NCBI GenBank assembly: GCA_008694505.1
Contig: VZDJ01000843.1
Coordinates: forward strand, 62,001-126,000
Length of the DNA stretch: 64,000 bases
Direction of reading: 5' to 3'
DNA from: Cyanoderma ruficeps
Taxonomy: Eukaryota; Chordata; Aves; Passeriformes; Timaliidae
In this document: positions 54,131-64,000 of the stretch, in pieces
Position numbering within the stretch: the stretch's first letter is position 1
Layout: each line of letters starts with the position of its first letter
Made by a program: the position numbers and the translations under genes
The notes under the pieces: model-generated
What the model was told of the DNA's origin: nothing
What the model saw: only the letters and a program-made list of their open reading frames with translations
The model's database searches: none

Positions 54131-54469
54131 TGTCACAGTGGAGTTGGAGACAGGGATGCGACATTAACACACTGAGTTCACGCAGCAACAACCCACATTT
54201 ATTGTCCGGAAGCTCCTTTTATAGGGCTTTCAAATTCCCCGCGCTCACAGACATGATTTGGTCAAGGGTCTCAGCTCTGCCTAGCTCACTGGTCAATGAT
54301 ATGGGTGCATCCGTGCTTCAAAGGGGTTGGCTGAGGTCCTCTGTCTGGGTTTGAATATGACCTATGGTTGTCATGTCCAGGGACTTGTTTACTTTGAGCT
54401 AGGCTGGTTGAGCTAGTGTCTGTTAAGCCAAATTATCTGTGCAGCTATAAACCAGCTTTATCTGTCACA
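54131..54469 (-). repeat. 3' LTR of ERV G
   Basis: 339 bases, TG to CA on either strand. About 300 bases match 59590-59915 almost exactly. The polypurine tract lies immediately right of it. Confidence 0.93.
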
Positions 54470-55405
54470 GTTCCTCCCCTCAGTTTTAATAAAAAGGCAA
54501 AGTGTTCTGTTTTATTTTACCTACAAGGGCCCTTTGCAGATAAGATGACAGGACAGCATGATGACACATATGATTCTATCTAACTCAACAAGCCTAGCCT
54601 CTCCCAGCCAGTAATGCATCCCACATATCATTGAAAATGTTACATCTGTTCCCAGGAGCTATCAGACAGGATTACCAACAATACAAAATTTCAAATTGGC
54701 ACATGGCAGGCTTTTTACTTGGATGCTACAAACTTAGAACTTAACTCTATGAACAAGAAACATTTCAACTTTAGAACTGCCGGGGAACCAAATAACAGGG
54801 AAAGCAACTTATCAAGTTCAGGTTTTTACCTTGAATGAACTTGTCCCAGATCACCATGTATCAATTGTACAAGTCATTTAACTCACTGCTCTACCACATC
54901 TGCTGCAGCTTCATCAGGAAGATGTTGTTTCTGGTCCTGAACAGGATGTAGAGGAGGACAAACACACCTGGCCATCGTGTTCCAGTGTCCGTGGAAACAC
55001 AGGCATACCCACATCCCCATGTAATGAGGTCCCGTGGACTTTCCCACTTGTCTCTGATAATGTCTTTTACCATTACTTTAGGTTTAGATGACTGAGCATC
55101 TCCAGAAGACTGCAGTCATGGGACATGATTTAAGATTACTGGGTTTTGGGATTGTTCAGGTGCTGTTAAGTGATTCAAGGTGTAAACAGCTTTTGCTACT
55201 CTGCTCTGTGGGGTTTCACTGCACATTCCCCCCTTTTGTTTACCTAAGATGCATTTTAAAGTCCCATGTGCACGTTCAACAATGGCCTGTCCAGTTGCTA
55301 AATATGAGGTATACCAGTTTGGTGTGACACACCCCAGAGCTATAGAAGTTGTCTAGATTTTTGTGATGCGTATGCAGGTCCATTATCTGTTTTGATGTTA
55401 TGAGG

Positions 55406-55936
55406 TGTGGGAAATAGAAAAAATAAGAAGACTTTCAGAAAGTTGTGAAAGCAGGCCTCAGAAACAGAAAGAGCAGAGAACTTGGAGCTAGCTGCAGCTG
55501 CAACATCTGAAAGTAGAAAAGTTCCAATAATACAGCAAGCAAAGACATGAAACAATAGTTTGAGTTTTTAGGTTTGGCTAGGATAGACCTTCAGACTGCA
55601 GAAAAATATACCTAGCAAGATACTAGAAGGTTTTAAGCTTAATAATGGAGTATTGTGTATTATTAATAGAAAGCATACAAGCAAGTATTGTTTGAAGCAG
55701 GTGTACATGTGCTTTTAGTCATTGTCTAGAACAATTGTTTGTAAGCTTTAGCAATATGTTATTGGCTGGAAAACTTTTTAAATGCCCTGTAACAAAGACA
55801 TCTTTGGGTGCTGCTGGCAAGACATGAGCTGTTCCCATCTTTCAATTGTCTCAACCTGTAATAAAAATAATACTGCAATAAAGCTCAAGGAATGTATCCC
55901 AGCAGTCTCATCACATTTGTGCAAACCTCCAACACA
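55406..55936 (+). repeat. Solo LTR in G integrase, TSD atgagg
   Basis: 531 bases from TGTGGG to AACACA, flanked by atgagg at 55400-55405 and 55937-55942. AATAAA near 55877. It splits the integrase core between the first and second catalytic aspartates; the two halves become adjacent when it is ignored. Confidence 0.85.
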
Positions 55937-56662
55937 ATGAGGGATAGCCAAAGCAGAAAAGGCGATTAGCGATGGCATCCCGGCCTTTTTCTCCTGAGTG
56001 GGCTGATGCCCATATGGCAGAGGAGAAAGTATCAATTGATACATGCTCATATTTTAATTGTCCAAACTCAGGAATATGGGTGACATCAGTCTGCCAGATT
56101 TGTAAACCTTTTAAGCCATGGGGATTAATTCCCATCTGTGGTGGTGCTGTGTGGCCTTGGCAGTCATCACAAGTATTGTCTATGTTACAAACCTCTGTGT
56201 TCAATAGCAGAAATTGCCTCTGCAGAGCTCAAACACCTTGATGAAAGAAGTCATGTAAGGCTTTTGCTTGTGCCAGCATGTCTGGCTGTGGTGCTGTCCA
56301 GGCACAGCTAGGTAGGTGATCTGCTTGTGCATTGCCCTCTGTAATAAAACCTGGGAGATTTGTATGGCTTCTAGTGCGTAGAATGTAGTACAGGTGATTT
56401 CTTGTCTGGATGGTATGTCACTTAGTAGGTCAAATAGTTGTGCATTGGCAATTTCTTTCACAGAGCTCAGTTTAATCTCTGTGTTATGTCAACAACGGAG
56501 GCAGAGTCCCTGACAATATTTAAAGGGGTATGGGGAAAAGGCTGAAAAGCCATAGCTACAGCTTGTATCTCCACCAGCTGAGGTGACCCATTCTCATAAT
56601 CTTCCAGTGTTTGCCATTAGCTATCTTCCTTCCATGTCACACGTGCCTTTCCTCTTTTCCCA

Positions 56663-57288
56663 TGTGGTAGGTGTTATAAGATAAAGTCGTGCTTCAAACT
56701 AATGTGGTGTGATATATGACATATATATTAATCTGTGCTTGGAAATTAAACAATCCAATACTGTAGGAAAACCCTAAGCAGGAGGCAGATTTGCGGTTGT
56801 GAAACATGGGTGGCACCAAGGAAGACTTGAATTTACAGTGGAAAAGAAGTGGCTTGGTCGGAGATGGCTCCTTACCAGGGTTGGGCCGGAACACACCCAG
56901 TGATTGATACTCGATGTGCATCTGCGATAAGACAGTCACACATGTGCGTCCCAATGCCGGATTCCCCTAAATCGAATCAAGCCCTCATCCCTGCCTGGAA
57001 AGAGGCTTCGAAGAACCAAATGCAAGAGAGAAGTTACATGAATATGCAAATTGAACAAGGGTGGACAGAAGACCCTGCCTTAAGGGAAATAAATTGTATA
57101 AAAACTGTCCCCCAGAACACGGAGTTTGTGAACGGGAGGAGTTCGGCTCGATTGAGGCTGTCTCTTTGTTCACCCAACAGTCAATTCCCGGGATTGGAGT
57201 TGTCTCTTTTATTGTGGCTATCCGAGATCGCTTTTCATAGTGAAATAAAATTGCTTTATATTAAATTGGCTACAAATCTTTTATAACA
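56663..57288 (+). repeat. Solo LTR in G RNase H, TSD ccca
   Basis: 626 bases from TGTGGTAGG to ATAACA, flanked by ccca at 56659-56662 and 57289-57292. When the LTR and one ccca are ignored, the RNase H frame of G continues in phase after TDGSG. A 4-base duplication is usual for gammaretrovirus-like elements. Related to 44426-45057. Confidence 0.87.
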
Positions 57289-58024
57289 CCCAGAACCATC
57301 AGTAAACACAGTAATGCCTTTTATGGGTGTGCAACTGTTCAGGGGTTTTAGGGACGATGCAGTGGTTTGACACATTTGCAGTAATGCATTACTCAGTAAA
57401 TGGCAACTGATTTGCCCTGAATAAGGCACTTTGCAAAGCAGTGCTGTTGGCATAACACCGCTCAAATTCATCTTGTGTCACAAGTATAATGATTTTTGAA
57501 GGATCTTTTGCAGTCAATTGTAAACACCTTTGACGACAGTAGTTGAACACCTGGCAGGAGCTAGGTGCTGCCTCAGAGTGACTGGGTGTGGTCTCAGGGG
57601 TCTGGCAGATAGGACAAAGTACAGCGCAGCAAAGCACCGAGTGGCAGGCACAGCTAGGCAATAGCCTGGCAGCAAACAGCCAGTAGCAGGTGCCATTTTG
57701 CAGTGGCTGGCAGTAGGTGTGGCGCTGCAGCCGTCATACGTAATGCAGCTGCTGAGCATGGTCTCCCAGCTGCTGGGGGCAGTCTCAGGGGTTTCTGCTG
57801 GTGTGGCCAGACATGGGGTGGCAGAGCATGGGGTGGTAAAGTGGCCAGTTGCAGTTTTAGGGATCTGGACAGATGCAGCACAGCAGGGTTTGGCTGTGAT
57901 ATGTTTTGCCAGCAGTGCATCCCCTCCTGGGACAGTGGCAACATTCTGGGTGACTGGGGCATGCTCCGCTGGGGAGACTATCTGAAGGGGGTGGCAGCGA
58001 GATTCCAGGCAGTTTCGCAGCACA

Positions 58025-58053
58025 CTTCGTAACTTCGTAACTTCGTAACTTCG
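58025..58053. repeat. Short tandem repeat (cttcgtaa)
   Basis: Three and a half copies of the 8-base unit cttcgtaa. Confidence 0.9.
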
Positions 58054-58524
58054 CCGCCTGTCCTCTCACTTGCCTTGTGCGGCATCTGCACCCCCACCCC
58101 CTCCCCCAGCACCATGGTTTTGCCACTCACTTCAGCGGGTGGTGCCAGTGGAGATCCCTCTCCCATCCTTGTGTCCCGCTCTCTCTTGAAATATTTTAAT
58201 AAATTCATGATGAGCCTCTAGGGTATTATAATGTTAATGGTGGTTTCTTCACCTGTCGAGGCTACTGAAAGGATATGTTGGCCAGCCTGCCCCCACATTT
58301 TTACATCTAGGGGGCTCCTTCAGACACATCCAATCCATGGCTCTCATACCACATTATTAGGGCTACTAAAGCCCGTTTGTTGTACTTTTCCCATTTATTT
58401 TTTAAAACAAGTGTTAATAGCTGTAGGAGGGAGTCATCCGGTGCTGAAGACTGTGCCCCCATGTGCCTGACATTGTCTCTAATCCACAAAGGCGAGTCTA
58501 GACCCATGCTGCTTTTCCTGCCGT

Positions 58525-58740
58525 TCCTCTTTGCTGCCCGCAGCACTCTCTGCCACCTGCAGCTCTCTTCACTGCCACAGCACTCTTTGCTCCCTGCAGT
58601 TTTTCTGCCACCTGCAACTCTCTGCCCTCAGCTTTCTGTACTGCCCGCAGCTCTCTGCTGCCCACAGTTATTTTGCAAGCTCGCAACTCTCTGCCCGCAG
58701 CTTTCTCTACTGCAACTCCCTGCTGCCTGCAGTTTCTTCT
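58525..58740. repeat. Degenerate minisatellite-like repeat (ctgcccgcagctctctgc type)
   Basis: Irregular units built from ctgccCgcagctctctgc and ctgcctgcagtttctgc; further units occur at about 59420-59520 in the same element. Similar to VNTR-like repeats; unit length varies from roughly 18 to 30 bases. Confidence 0.75.
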
Positions 58741-59575
58741 GCTGAAATGGGGGTGGAAAGAATTCCACAACTAATAACAGTTGTTAGAGAGGTGTGTGTA
58801 TATAATCAACGCCAAGATGCATGGGGAATAATTTCACTAAAGACACATATGAACACCAGAGAGCTTGGCCGCCTTATTAGGCCCTGAGATTTTACATATA
58901 CATGACATTGCACAATCCCCGTGATACATATTAATTCCCTGGCCCCGCCCATCCTTGCCTTGTGTGGTAATTAACTCCACGCCCCTTCTGGGCATGCTCA
59001 GTCCATCGTGGTGGTCTCTCGGCATCTCCAAAGGATGAATGAAACTGAGTCTTCTTCAGTGAACTCTTCACCTTTATCTCTCTCGTGTGTGCTTTGGCCC
59101 TCCTGGCACTTTTTCAAGGGAGAACTCACTTTCGGCTGTCTGAGAGTCTGTGTTCTTATCTTTATCTGCATTCTTAGTCCTGTTATCCCATGGTGTTTAG
59201 GTTCACTCTTCTCATTATCACTGAAGGGCTCCAGATGCTTGTATGGTTTAAAACATGTAAAAGGATAACAAGCACAGCGTTCAGTATTCACTAAATACCT
59301 TCTAAAATGCAATTTAATACATGTTCTGAAGCACTATTTGAAATACATTCTATCATGTAGTGCATGTTCTTAAGTTCGCTATAAAGGATCAGCTAGAATT
59401 TTCAAATCTGTTTCATCTACCACCCACAACTCTCTGCCTGCAGCTTTCTCTACTGCCCATAATTCTCTGCTCACAGCTTTCTGCAGCCCAACAGGTTGCT
59501 GGCAGCAAATTTTGCCGGCCCCCGTCTCTCCCAATACCGTGGCCTCTTGTTGCTATCACTTCAGGAGGTCGGTAG

Positions 59576-59915
59576 ATGTCGCTGCAGAGCCAGAGACAGG
59601 GATGCGACATTAACACACCGAGTTCATGCAGCAACAACCCACATTTATTGTCCGGCAGCTCCTTTTATAGGGCTTTCAAGTTCCCCACGCTCACAGACAT
59701 GATTTGGTCAAGGGTCTCAGCTCTGCCTAGCTCACTGGTCAATGATATGGGTGCATCTGTGCTTCAAAGGGGTTGGCTGAGGTCCTCTGTCTGGGTTTGA
59801 ATATGACCTATGGTTGTCATGTCCAGGGACTTGTTTACTTTGAGCTAGGCTGGTTGAGCTAGTGTCTGTTAAGCCAAATTATCTGTGCAGCTATAAACCA
59901 GCTTTATCTGTCATA
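59576..59915 (-). repeat. 5' LTR of ERV G
   Basis: 340 bases; the outer end reads TCATA in place of TCACA. No convincing primer site was found left of it; the sequence there is repeat-rich. Confidence 0.92.
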
Positions 59916-59921
59916 TGCACC

Positions 59922-61799
59922 CACATCATTGGCCAGTGAGCTGGTGGAGCTGAGACCTTTAAACAATCCTGTTTGTGAGTTTGTGAGTGCAGGAAATTTG
60001 AAGCCCCTATAAAAGTGGGTGCCCAACAATGAAACCCTGGCTGTTGCTGCATGATCTCAGTGTGTTCTTGTCGCTATCATCAGTGACACTGCAGCATTAT
60101 GCTTGGGATATAGTACCGTGTGCTCTGTCTGGTGTGTCTGATGGCGGGTCTGCCAGAAATGGACAAACAATGGTGAATTTTGAAGAAAACAAATCTAAAC
60201 TTTTAATTTCTGAATGCCTGTTCACAGTCAGCAGGGAAGTATTTCTCAGTATAGGGATAGAGCATGGGAAGTGCAGTGTATGGACCCATAATTAATATAG
60301 CCTTTCCTTTAGAAAAAGAAAACCTCAGAACTTTATTCTTAGTATTACTACTGAGGCTCAACCCTCTGCTGCTAAACCTGATAGATGGAATAGAATTGGA
60401 CGAAGATAAGATCAGAGCAGATTATAAATTAGAAAATAAAGTTAATATGGGTAGCAATACAAAATACAAAAGACTTCTTTGTTTTTGAAGGCATTGTTTT
60501 GAAAAGATAAAACATTTTAAAATGTACTGTGTTAGCCACCAGAAGTTTTGAATGGAGGTTGTTGGGGATTTAACTTACCTATGAAAAATGAGCTAAGTCA
60601 CTATACAGCACCTTTTTTTCTGGGTACAAATTCAATAATACGAAGTGTTAATCACATTTTAATGAACAGGAGACCAGTTTACAACACTGCAGTTCCCATC
60701 CTGCAGCCTGGAGGAGCCTGCAACCCCCTGGCTCGCTATGCGCTGGAGGGGACAGCACAGTCTGTCCCAGTGTTGCCTTGTGCCGTGACACACTGTCCCT
60801 CTGCCAGCAGAGCGCAGTGCAGGCCTTCACTGGGACTTCAGGGGCCATAACTGCAAACATATGTGGGAAACAAAGCGTTTGGTAAGGAGGAATATACACA
60901 GAAGCACTGAGCACAGAGGCAGACCTGAATATGAAGGTGGGACATGGAGGATGCACTCGATGGGGAAAACAACAGAGTGGAGGCGATGCAAGGTGGGCAT
61001 GAAAATAGGAAGAGAAACCCGAAAATATAGACTGGGGTAAAGTAAACTGAAGACCTGAAGGGTGAATGTAAAACATCTTGGAAAGAGATTGTGGCATTCC
61101 TGTTACTCTGTGAACCACAAAAATGTTGCAGTTCCTGGTGGTGGGCATGGAGGAAGGACAGGGACCCAGGATGTGCAACCACTCTATAGTACCATAGGGC
61201 AATATAGATGTTCTTTTCTTGGTTCTAGATCCTAATGCACTTCTTGTAGTGAATTGGGGTGAATTATTCTTATGTTGACATGCTGACACTAATCTGTGAC
61301 TAACAGAGGAGAAAGAAAAGCTCACACAATTGTTTTCAAAATGGTGCTCTTGGAGTGCATTGTTTCCCATGAAAATGTTTTTGGCAGAGTGCAAGGATAG
61401 AGGCACAGCTTGTATAGCATTTATTCCTGATTCTTATATTTGGGGTGGGGTTTTTTCTGAACTAATTTGGCACTTTAATAATATATTGAGATGATCAGAA
61501 AAATTTCGGCTGCAGAGGACTGTGTTTCGTACATCTGATTCGAGAAGTAAATCAGAATCCAATCAAAAAGTGTGTCACTGTGGGGCTGTCACTGTGTTTT
61601 AGGGAACAGAGGGAAGGGGGAAAGGAGTCATCATTTCTTGTAATGGGTACAACATGTCCACAAATCCAGTTCATTAAAGATTATTTCTCGATTTGTAGCA
61701 GAATGTTGAAAGCAAATGCTTTTTTCTCCCCTTCTTCCAGTACCATCTCCTGAACTCTTTGTAAAATGTCAGTCTGTTATGTAAAACCCGCAGCACTCT
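59922..61799. other. MCC intron DNA, no gene seen
   Basis: No recognisable domain or terminal repeat. A GC-richer patch at about 60690-60850 has no clear identity. Confidence 0.5.
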
Positions 61800-62395
61800 A
61801 ACGGTGCTTTCAGGCTTACTGTGACCTTTTGAAATCATTACAAACCACGCCCCCTACAACCCCCATTCTTCCTTACTTAATTGCACCCAGGAAGAGGGAA
61901 ATAGGAATTCAATTTCTTGTTATCCAGGTGGCATTTCCTGTTACCTAGTTTAGTAGTTTTCTGTATAGTAATTAGTATGCAGAAAACTGGAGAGAGGTCT
62001 GTGGTTCCAAAATGAACCCTCTGTGGCTCTCTCCCTCCCTCTCTCCCTCCCACTTGCGCTCTGCTTTTGGCACCGCCCCTTCCATGCACCCTTTCGCCAG
62101 CAGCAAGACAGCTGTGTTTGATCATAAACCACTTAAACTCCAGGCTCACGGGCAGGGGAAACTTTAGCGTGAAGTGCAGCATTGGTTTCTCTCAAGGAGT
62201 GGAGCTTTCTTCTGTTCTCCTTTCTGCCTCCCCAAATACTGAGGACTGTAGCAGCACTCTGCTTTGAATTTCTTTGTGAACTTGTGTGAAGCTCGTCAAT
62301 TTTTTCTGAGCATGTTCAGCAGCATTGGGAGATGCCCTTTAATAGTCTTATGGAAAAGAACAGCATAAAAAGCAGACGGCACAGATGAAACATGC
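61800..62395 (+). promoter_or_regulatory. Candidate alternative promoter of MCC (short isoform)
   Basis: Contains CACGCCCCC (about 61846) and ACCGCCCCTTCC (about 62071) GC boxes, a CTCCCTCC-rich run, and a TATA-like CATAAAAAG at 62364-62372, about 30 bases before a likely first exon that ends in GTAAGC. Promoter function is inferred from position and motifs. Confidence 0.5.
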
Positions 62396-62429
62396 CTTGT
62401 AGATGGACTAAGACAGCCCCGGGATCCTG
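62396..62429 (+). other. MCC: Likely MCC 5' UTR exon with splice donor
   Basis: Follows the TATA-like box by about 25 bases and ends CCTG|GTAAGC at 62429/62430. The start is estimated. It contains an ATG at 62389-62391 or nearby with no long frame, consistent with a leader exon. Confidence 0.4.
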
Positions 62430-62701
62430 GTAAGCACTTCATTCCCTGCATTCTCTGAGCATTTCACATTATTAACAAGTCTCTTGCAGTAATGGATTAT
62501 CTGTGAAGTGAAAACGAGTTTGGCTCTTTTAGAAGATCTTGCATCATTAACTTAAACTCTCAATGTGTAGTAAAAATGGCTGTCTAGAGCAAAATGTGTA
62601 CGAGAGAAAAATTTTGGAAAAAAAAGTATTGAACAAAGAATTGAACAAAGCTTTGAAGCATTAAAAATTGCAGAAATTGTCAAGCCCTGAGAAGTCTAAT
62701 A

Positions 62702-62758
62702 ATGAATTCTGAAGTTGGTATGAAATATGGAAATGACTCCCCTGCAGAGCTGAGTGAG
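62702..62758 (+). CDS. MCC: MCC short-isoform first coding exon
   Basis: Nineteen codons from ATG 62702, reading MNSEVGMKYGNDSPAELSE, then a donor GAG|GTAAGC after 62758. As I remember it, the human short MCC isoform starts almost identically, and its first exon ends at the same phase-0 point before a coiled-coil region. MCC is a cytoplasmic coiled-coil protein implicated in cell-cycle and Wnt/beta-catenin control. The exon shows no damage. Downstream exons lie beyond the window. A possible acceptor (ttgcag, ending 62673) precedes it, but its pyrimidine tract is weak, so the 5' end of the exon is uncertain. Confidence 0.8.
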
Positions 62759-64000
62759 GTAAGCAGTTTCAGTGCCCTTCTTTATGCTTTAAAAAGAAAC
62801 ATTCCCCATTTGGGCTTTCAGTCCGCAAGCAATGTAATTAAAAATTAATAGAATGTGTATCCTGCTATAACTTGCTGTGCCAGTCAGGAAATGACCTGAA
62901 CTTTTTTGCTGCTTTGCTCTGAATGAGTGGTGAAAAGCTAACGATTGCAACCATGTAGAGACATTTTTCGTGTTACCCTGCAGCAGTTATTGCCTTCCCT
63001 CTGAGAGCTGTGTTTATACCCAACATTCATCTTTGCAGTAGGGAAAATATGGAGATCTCAGCTGAGATTAAACAGATGGTGATTAATATAGGAGGGAAGT
63101 GAGGTGAGTGGAAAATGACAAATATTTATTGGTAAGACAACAACATTGCCAGAAGTTGTGTTTGCTTGTATTTAGCCAAGGTGATACTGTTTAGGTTAGA
63201 TGAATTAACTTACTTTCCTTCATTGCCAAAAAGAAAACAAGTTATGAGAAACTTCCTGCTTTTCCACTGGAAACCATAGCAAAGCCGTTATTTCTTATAG
63301 TTGTGGGTATGGTTTTTTTGTGTAACATGACTGTGTGTGTTTTTAATAAATTCGATATTAAAGCTATACTTTGTCAGTTACCGAAATGTCTTAGATGCGT
63401 AATCCTTACGGGCTTTACTGACAACTGCCAATTTAGTTATGCTGAAATCCCAATCATTTTATTAAGGTCATTTTGTAGGAAATTGAATCTGAAATCTGTC
63501 TTGTCCCAGTTTAACTGAAGTGCTTCTCTGTTCCTTTTGCCCATTTCTTTGATACACCTTTTACTGTGACATATCCTTTATATGCTCAGTTTTTAAAGGA
63601 ATATTAGGTAGGATATGCTTGTCAGAATACAAGAGTTAACAGTTCCTGGAGTTAATTGTATAGAGAAAGGAGACACCAAGGTATAGAATGGAATAATAAT
63701 ATAAATGGAATAAATCAGTAGGCCAGTGAGGGAGACAACAATGTAGGGGGAGTGCTGTACCTTGCCATACAAAAGGACAGTAGTTTTGTGACTGGGAAGT
63801 TCTGGCAAAAAAATATCATAAATAATCCTCCTTAACGTAAAAGGAGTTAGTTTTCATTATTTCTGTGTTACTTTTCTCAAAGTATTGCTTAGAAATTCTA
63901 TATTTGCATTGCAGCGTAAGTGAGGTTCATAAATTCAGCATAAAAACCTGGGTTACTTTTGGTCAGTTTCTGGCTATGGTTGTATTGATGGTGATCACTG
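62759..64000. other. MCC intron after short first exon, no gene seen
   Basis: AT-rich non-coding DNA with no recognised repeat. Confidence 0.55.

Larger units (their letters stand above)
54890..57540 (-). pseudogene. pol: ERV G pol remnant (connection, RNase H, integrase), split by two LTRs
   Basis: On the minus strand: connection (LTAKDPSKIIILVTQDEFERC near 57480), RNase H start with FTDGSG near 57300, interruption by the LTR 56663-57288, RNase H continuing with VEIQAVAMAF and VRDSASVV (about 56480-56600), integrase zinc domain with CDDCQG and WQTDVTHIPEFG (about 56080-56180), interruption by the LTR 55406-55936, then IKTDNGPAYASQ (about 55345-55390), TGQAIVERAH (about 55290) and a GYACVSTDTGTRW C-terminal stretch (about 54960-55020). 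Stops and frameshifts occur. The reverse transcriptase catalytic part is missing. Betaretroviral by motif. Confidence 0.83.
57541..59575 (-). other. ERV G leader or gag-position sequence, repeat-rich, no recognised gene
   Basis: Open frames on the minus strand in 57514-58208 have skewed composition (proline, threonine, cysteine, alanine) and no retroviral motif I recognise. The position implies gag, protease and early reverse transcriptase have been lost or replaced. Confidence 0.5.
54131..59915 (-). mobile_element. ERV G: betaretrovirus-like provirus, internally deleted, hosting two solo LTRs
   Basis: Minus-strand element with LTRs at 54131-54469 and 59576-59915 and a perfect 6-base duplication tgcacc (54125-54130, 59916-59921). 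Reading leftwards: 5' LTR, about 2 kb of leader or gag-position sequence with repeats and no recognisable Gag, then the reverse transcriptase connection, RNase H, integrase, a short stretch, a polypurine tract (actgaggggaggaac on the minus strand) and the 3' LTR. No env was recognised. Two younger LTRs interrupt pol. Confidence 0.9.

Noticed and set aside
57514..58023. 170-residue frame in G as a host gene
   Set aside because: It lies inside the LTR-bounded element, has skewed repetitive composition, and shows no known domain.

Overview
This is bird genomic DNA, probably from a passerine. The only host gene I recognise is MCC (the colorectal mutant cancer protein gene), on the + strand. Its short-isoform first coding exon is at 62702-62758. 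Two diverged copies of the long-isoform first exon lie at about 10437-10634 and 43865-44084. I see no prokaryotic genes. Most of the window is endogenous retrovirus (ERV), in several nested layers.

Layout. 1-4722: copy A of an ERV family, minus strand, cut off by the window edge; its visible gag, pro and pol frames are open. 4723-10436: AT-rich DNA with LTR-like repeats and no gene. 10437-10634: first MCC exon copy, cut by element E. 10635-43865: element E, a gammaretrovirus-like provirus with a tRNA-Pro primer site, gag, an amber stop before pro-pol, and env. E carries two insertions of the same family as A. Copy C (13072-28899) lies in E gag and itself contains copy B (15221-23042). Copy D (29171-36966) lies further along E gag. 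Target-site duplications (TSDs) support each step: cctag for B, gtccgc/gtctgc for C, cacccc for D. E has no 3' LTR; its env runs directly into the second MCC exon copy.

44085-64000: MCC intron 1 and the alternative promoter. It holds an LTR at about 44426-45057, a decayed betaretrovirus-like remnant F (47177-51249), and a minus-strand betaretrovirus-like provirus G (54131-59915, TSD tgcacc). Two solo LTRs sit inside G pol: 55406-55936 (TSD atgagg) and 56663-57288 (TSD ccca). The MCC alternative promoter, a likely 5' UTR exon and the short first coding exon follow at about 61800-62758.

The A-D family is the most interesting content. Its Gag and integrase resemble alpharetroviruses. Gag, Pro and Pol sit in three frames with two -1 frameshift signals (GGGAAAC plus a stem, then AAATTTA), as in betaretroviruses. 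Its primer site matches tRNA-Phe and its Env is gamma-type (CWLC in SU, CX6CC in TM). A splice donor six codons into gag is in phase with an acceptor before env in B, C and D, the arrangement known from avian leukosis virus. Copy B has lost five bases at the pro-pol border, which fuses pro and pol into one long frame.

Limits: all homology calls are by eye from remembered family motifs. No alignment or database search was run.
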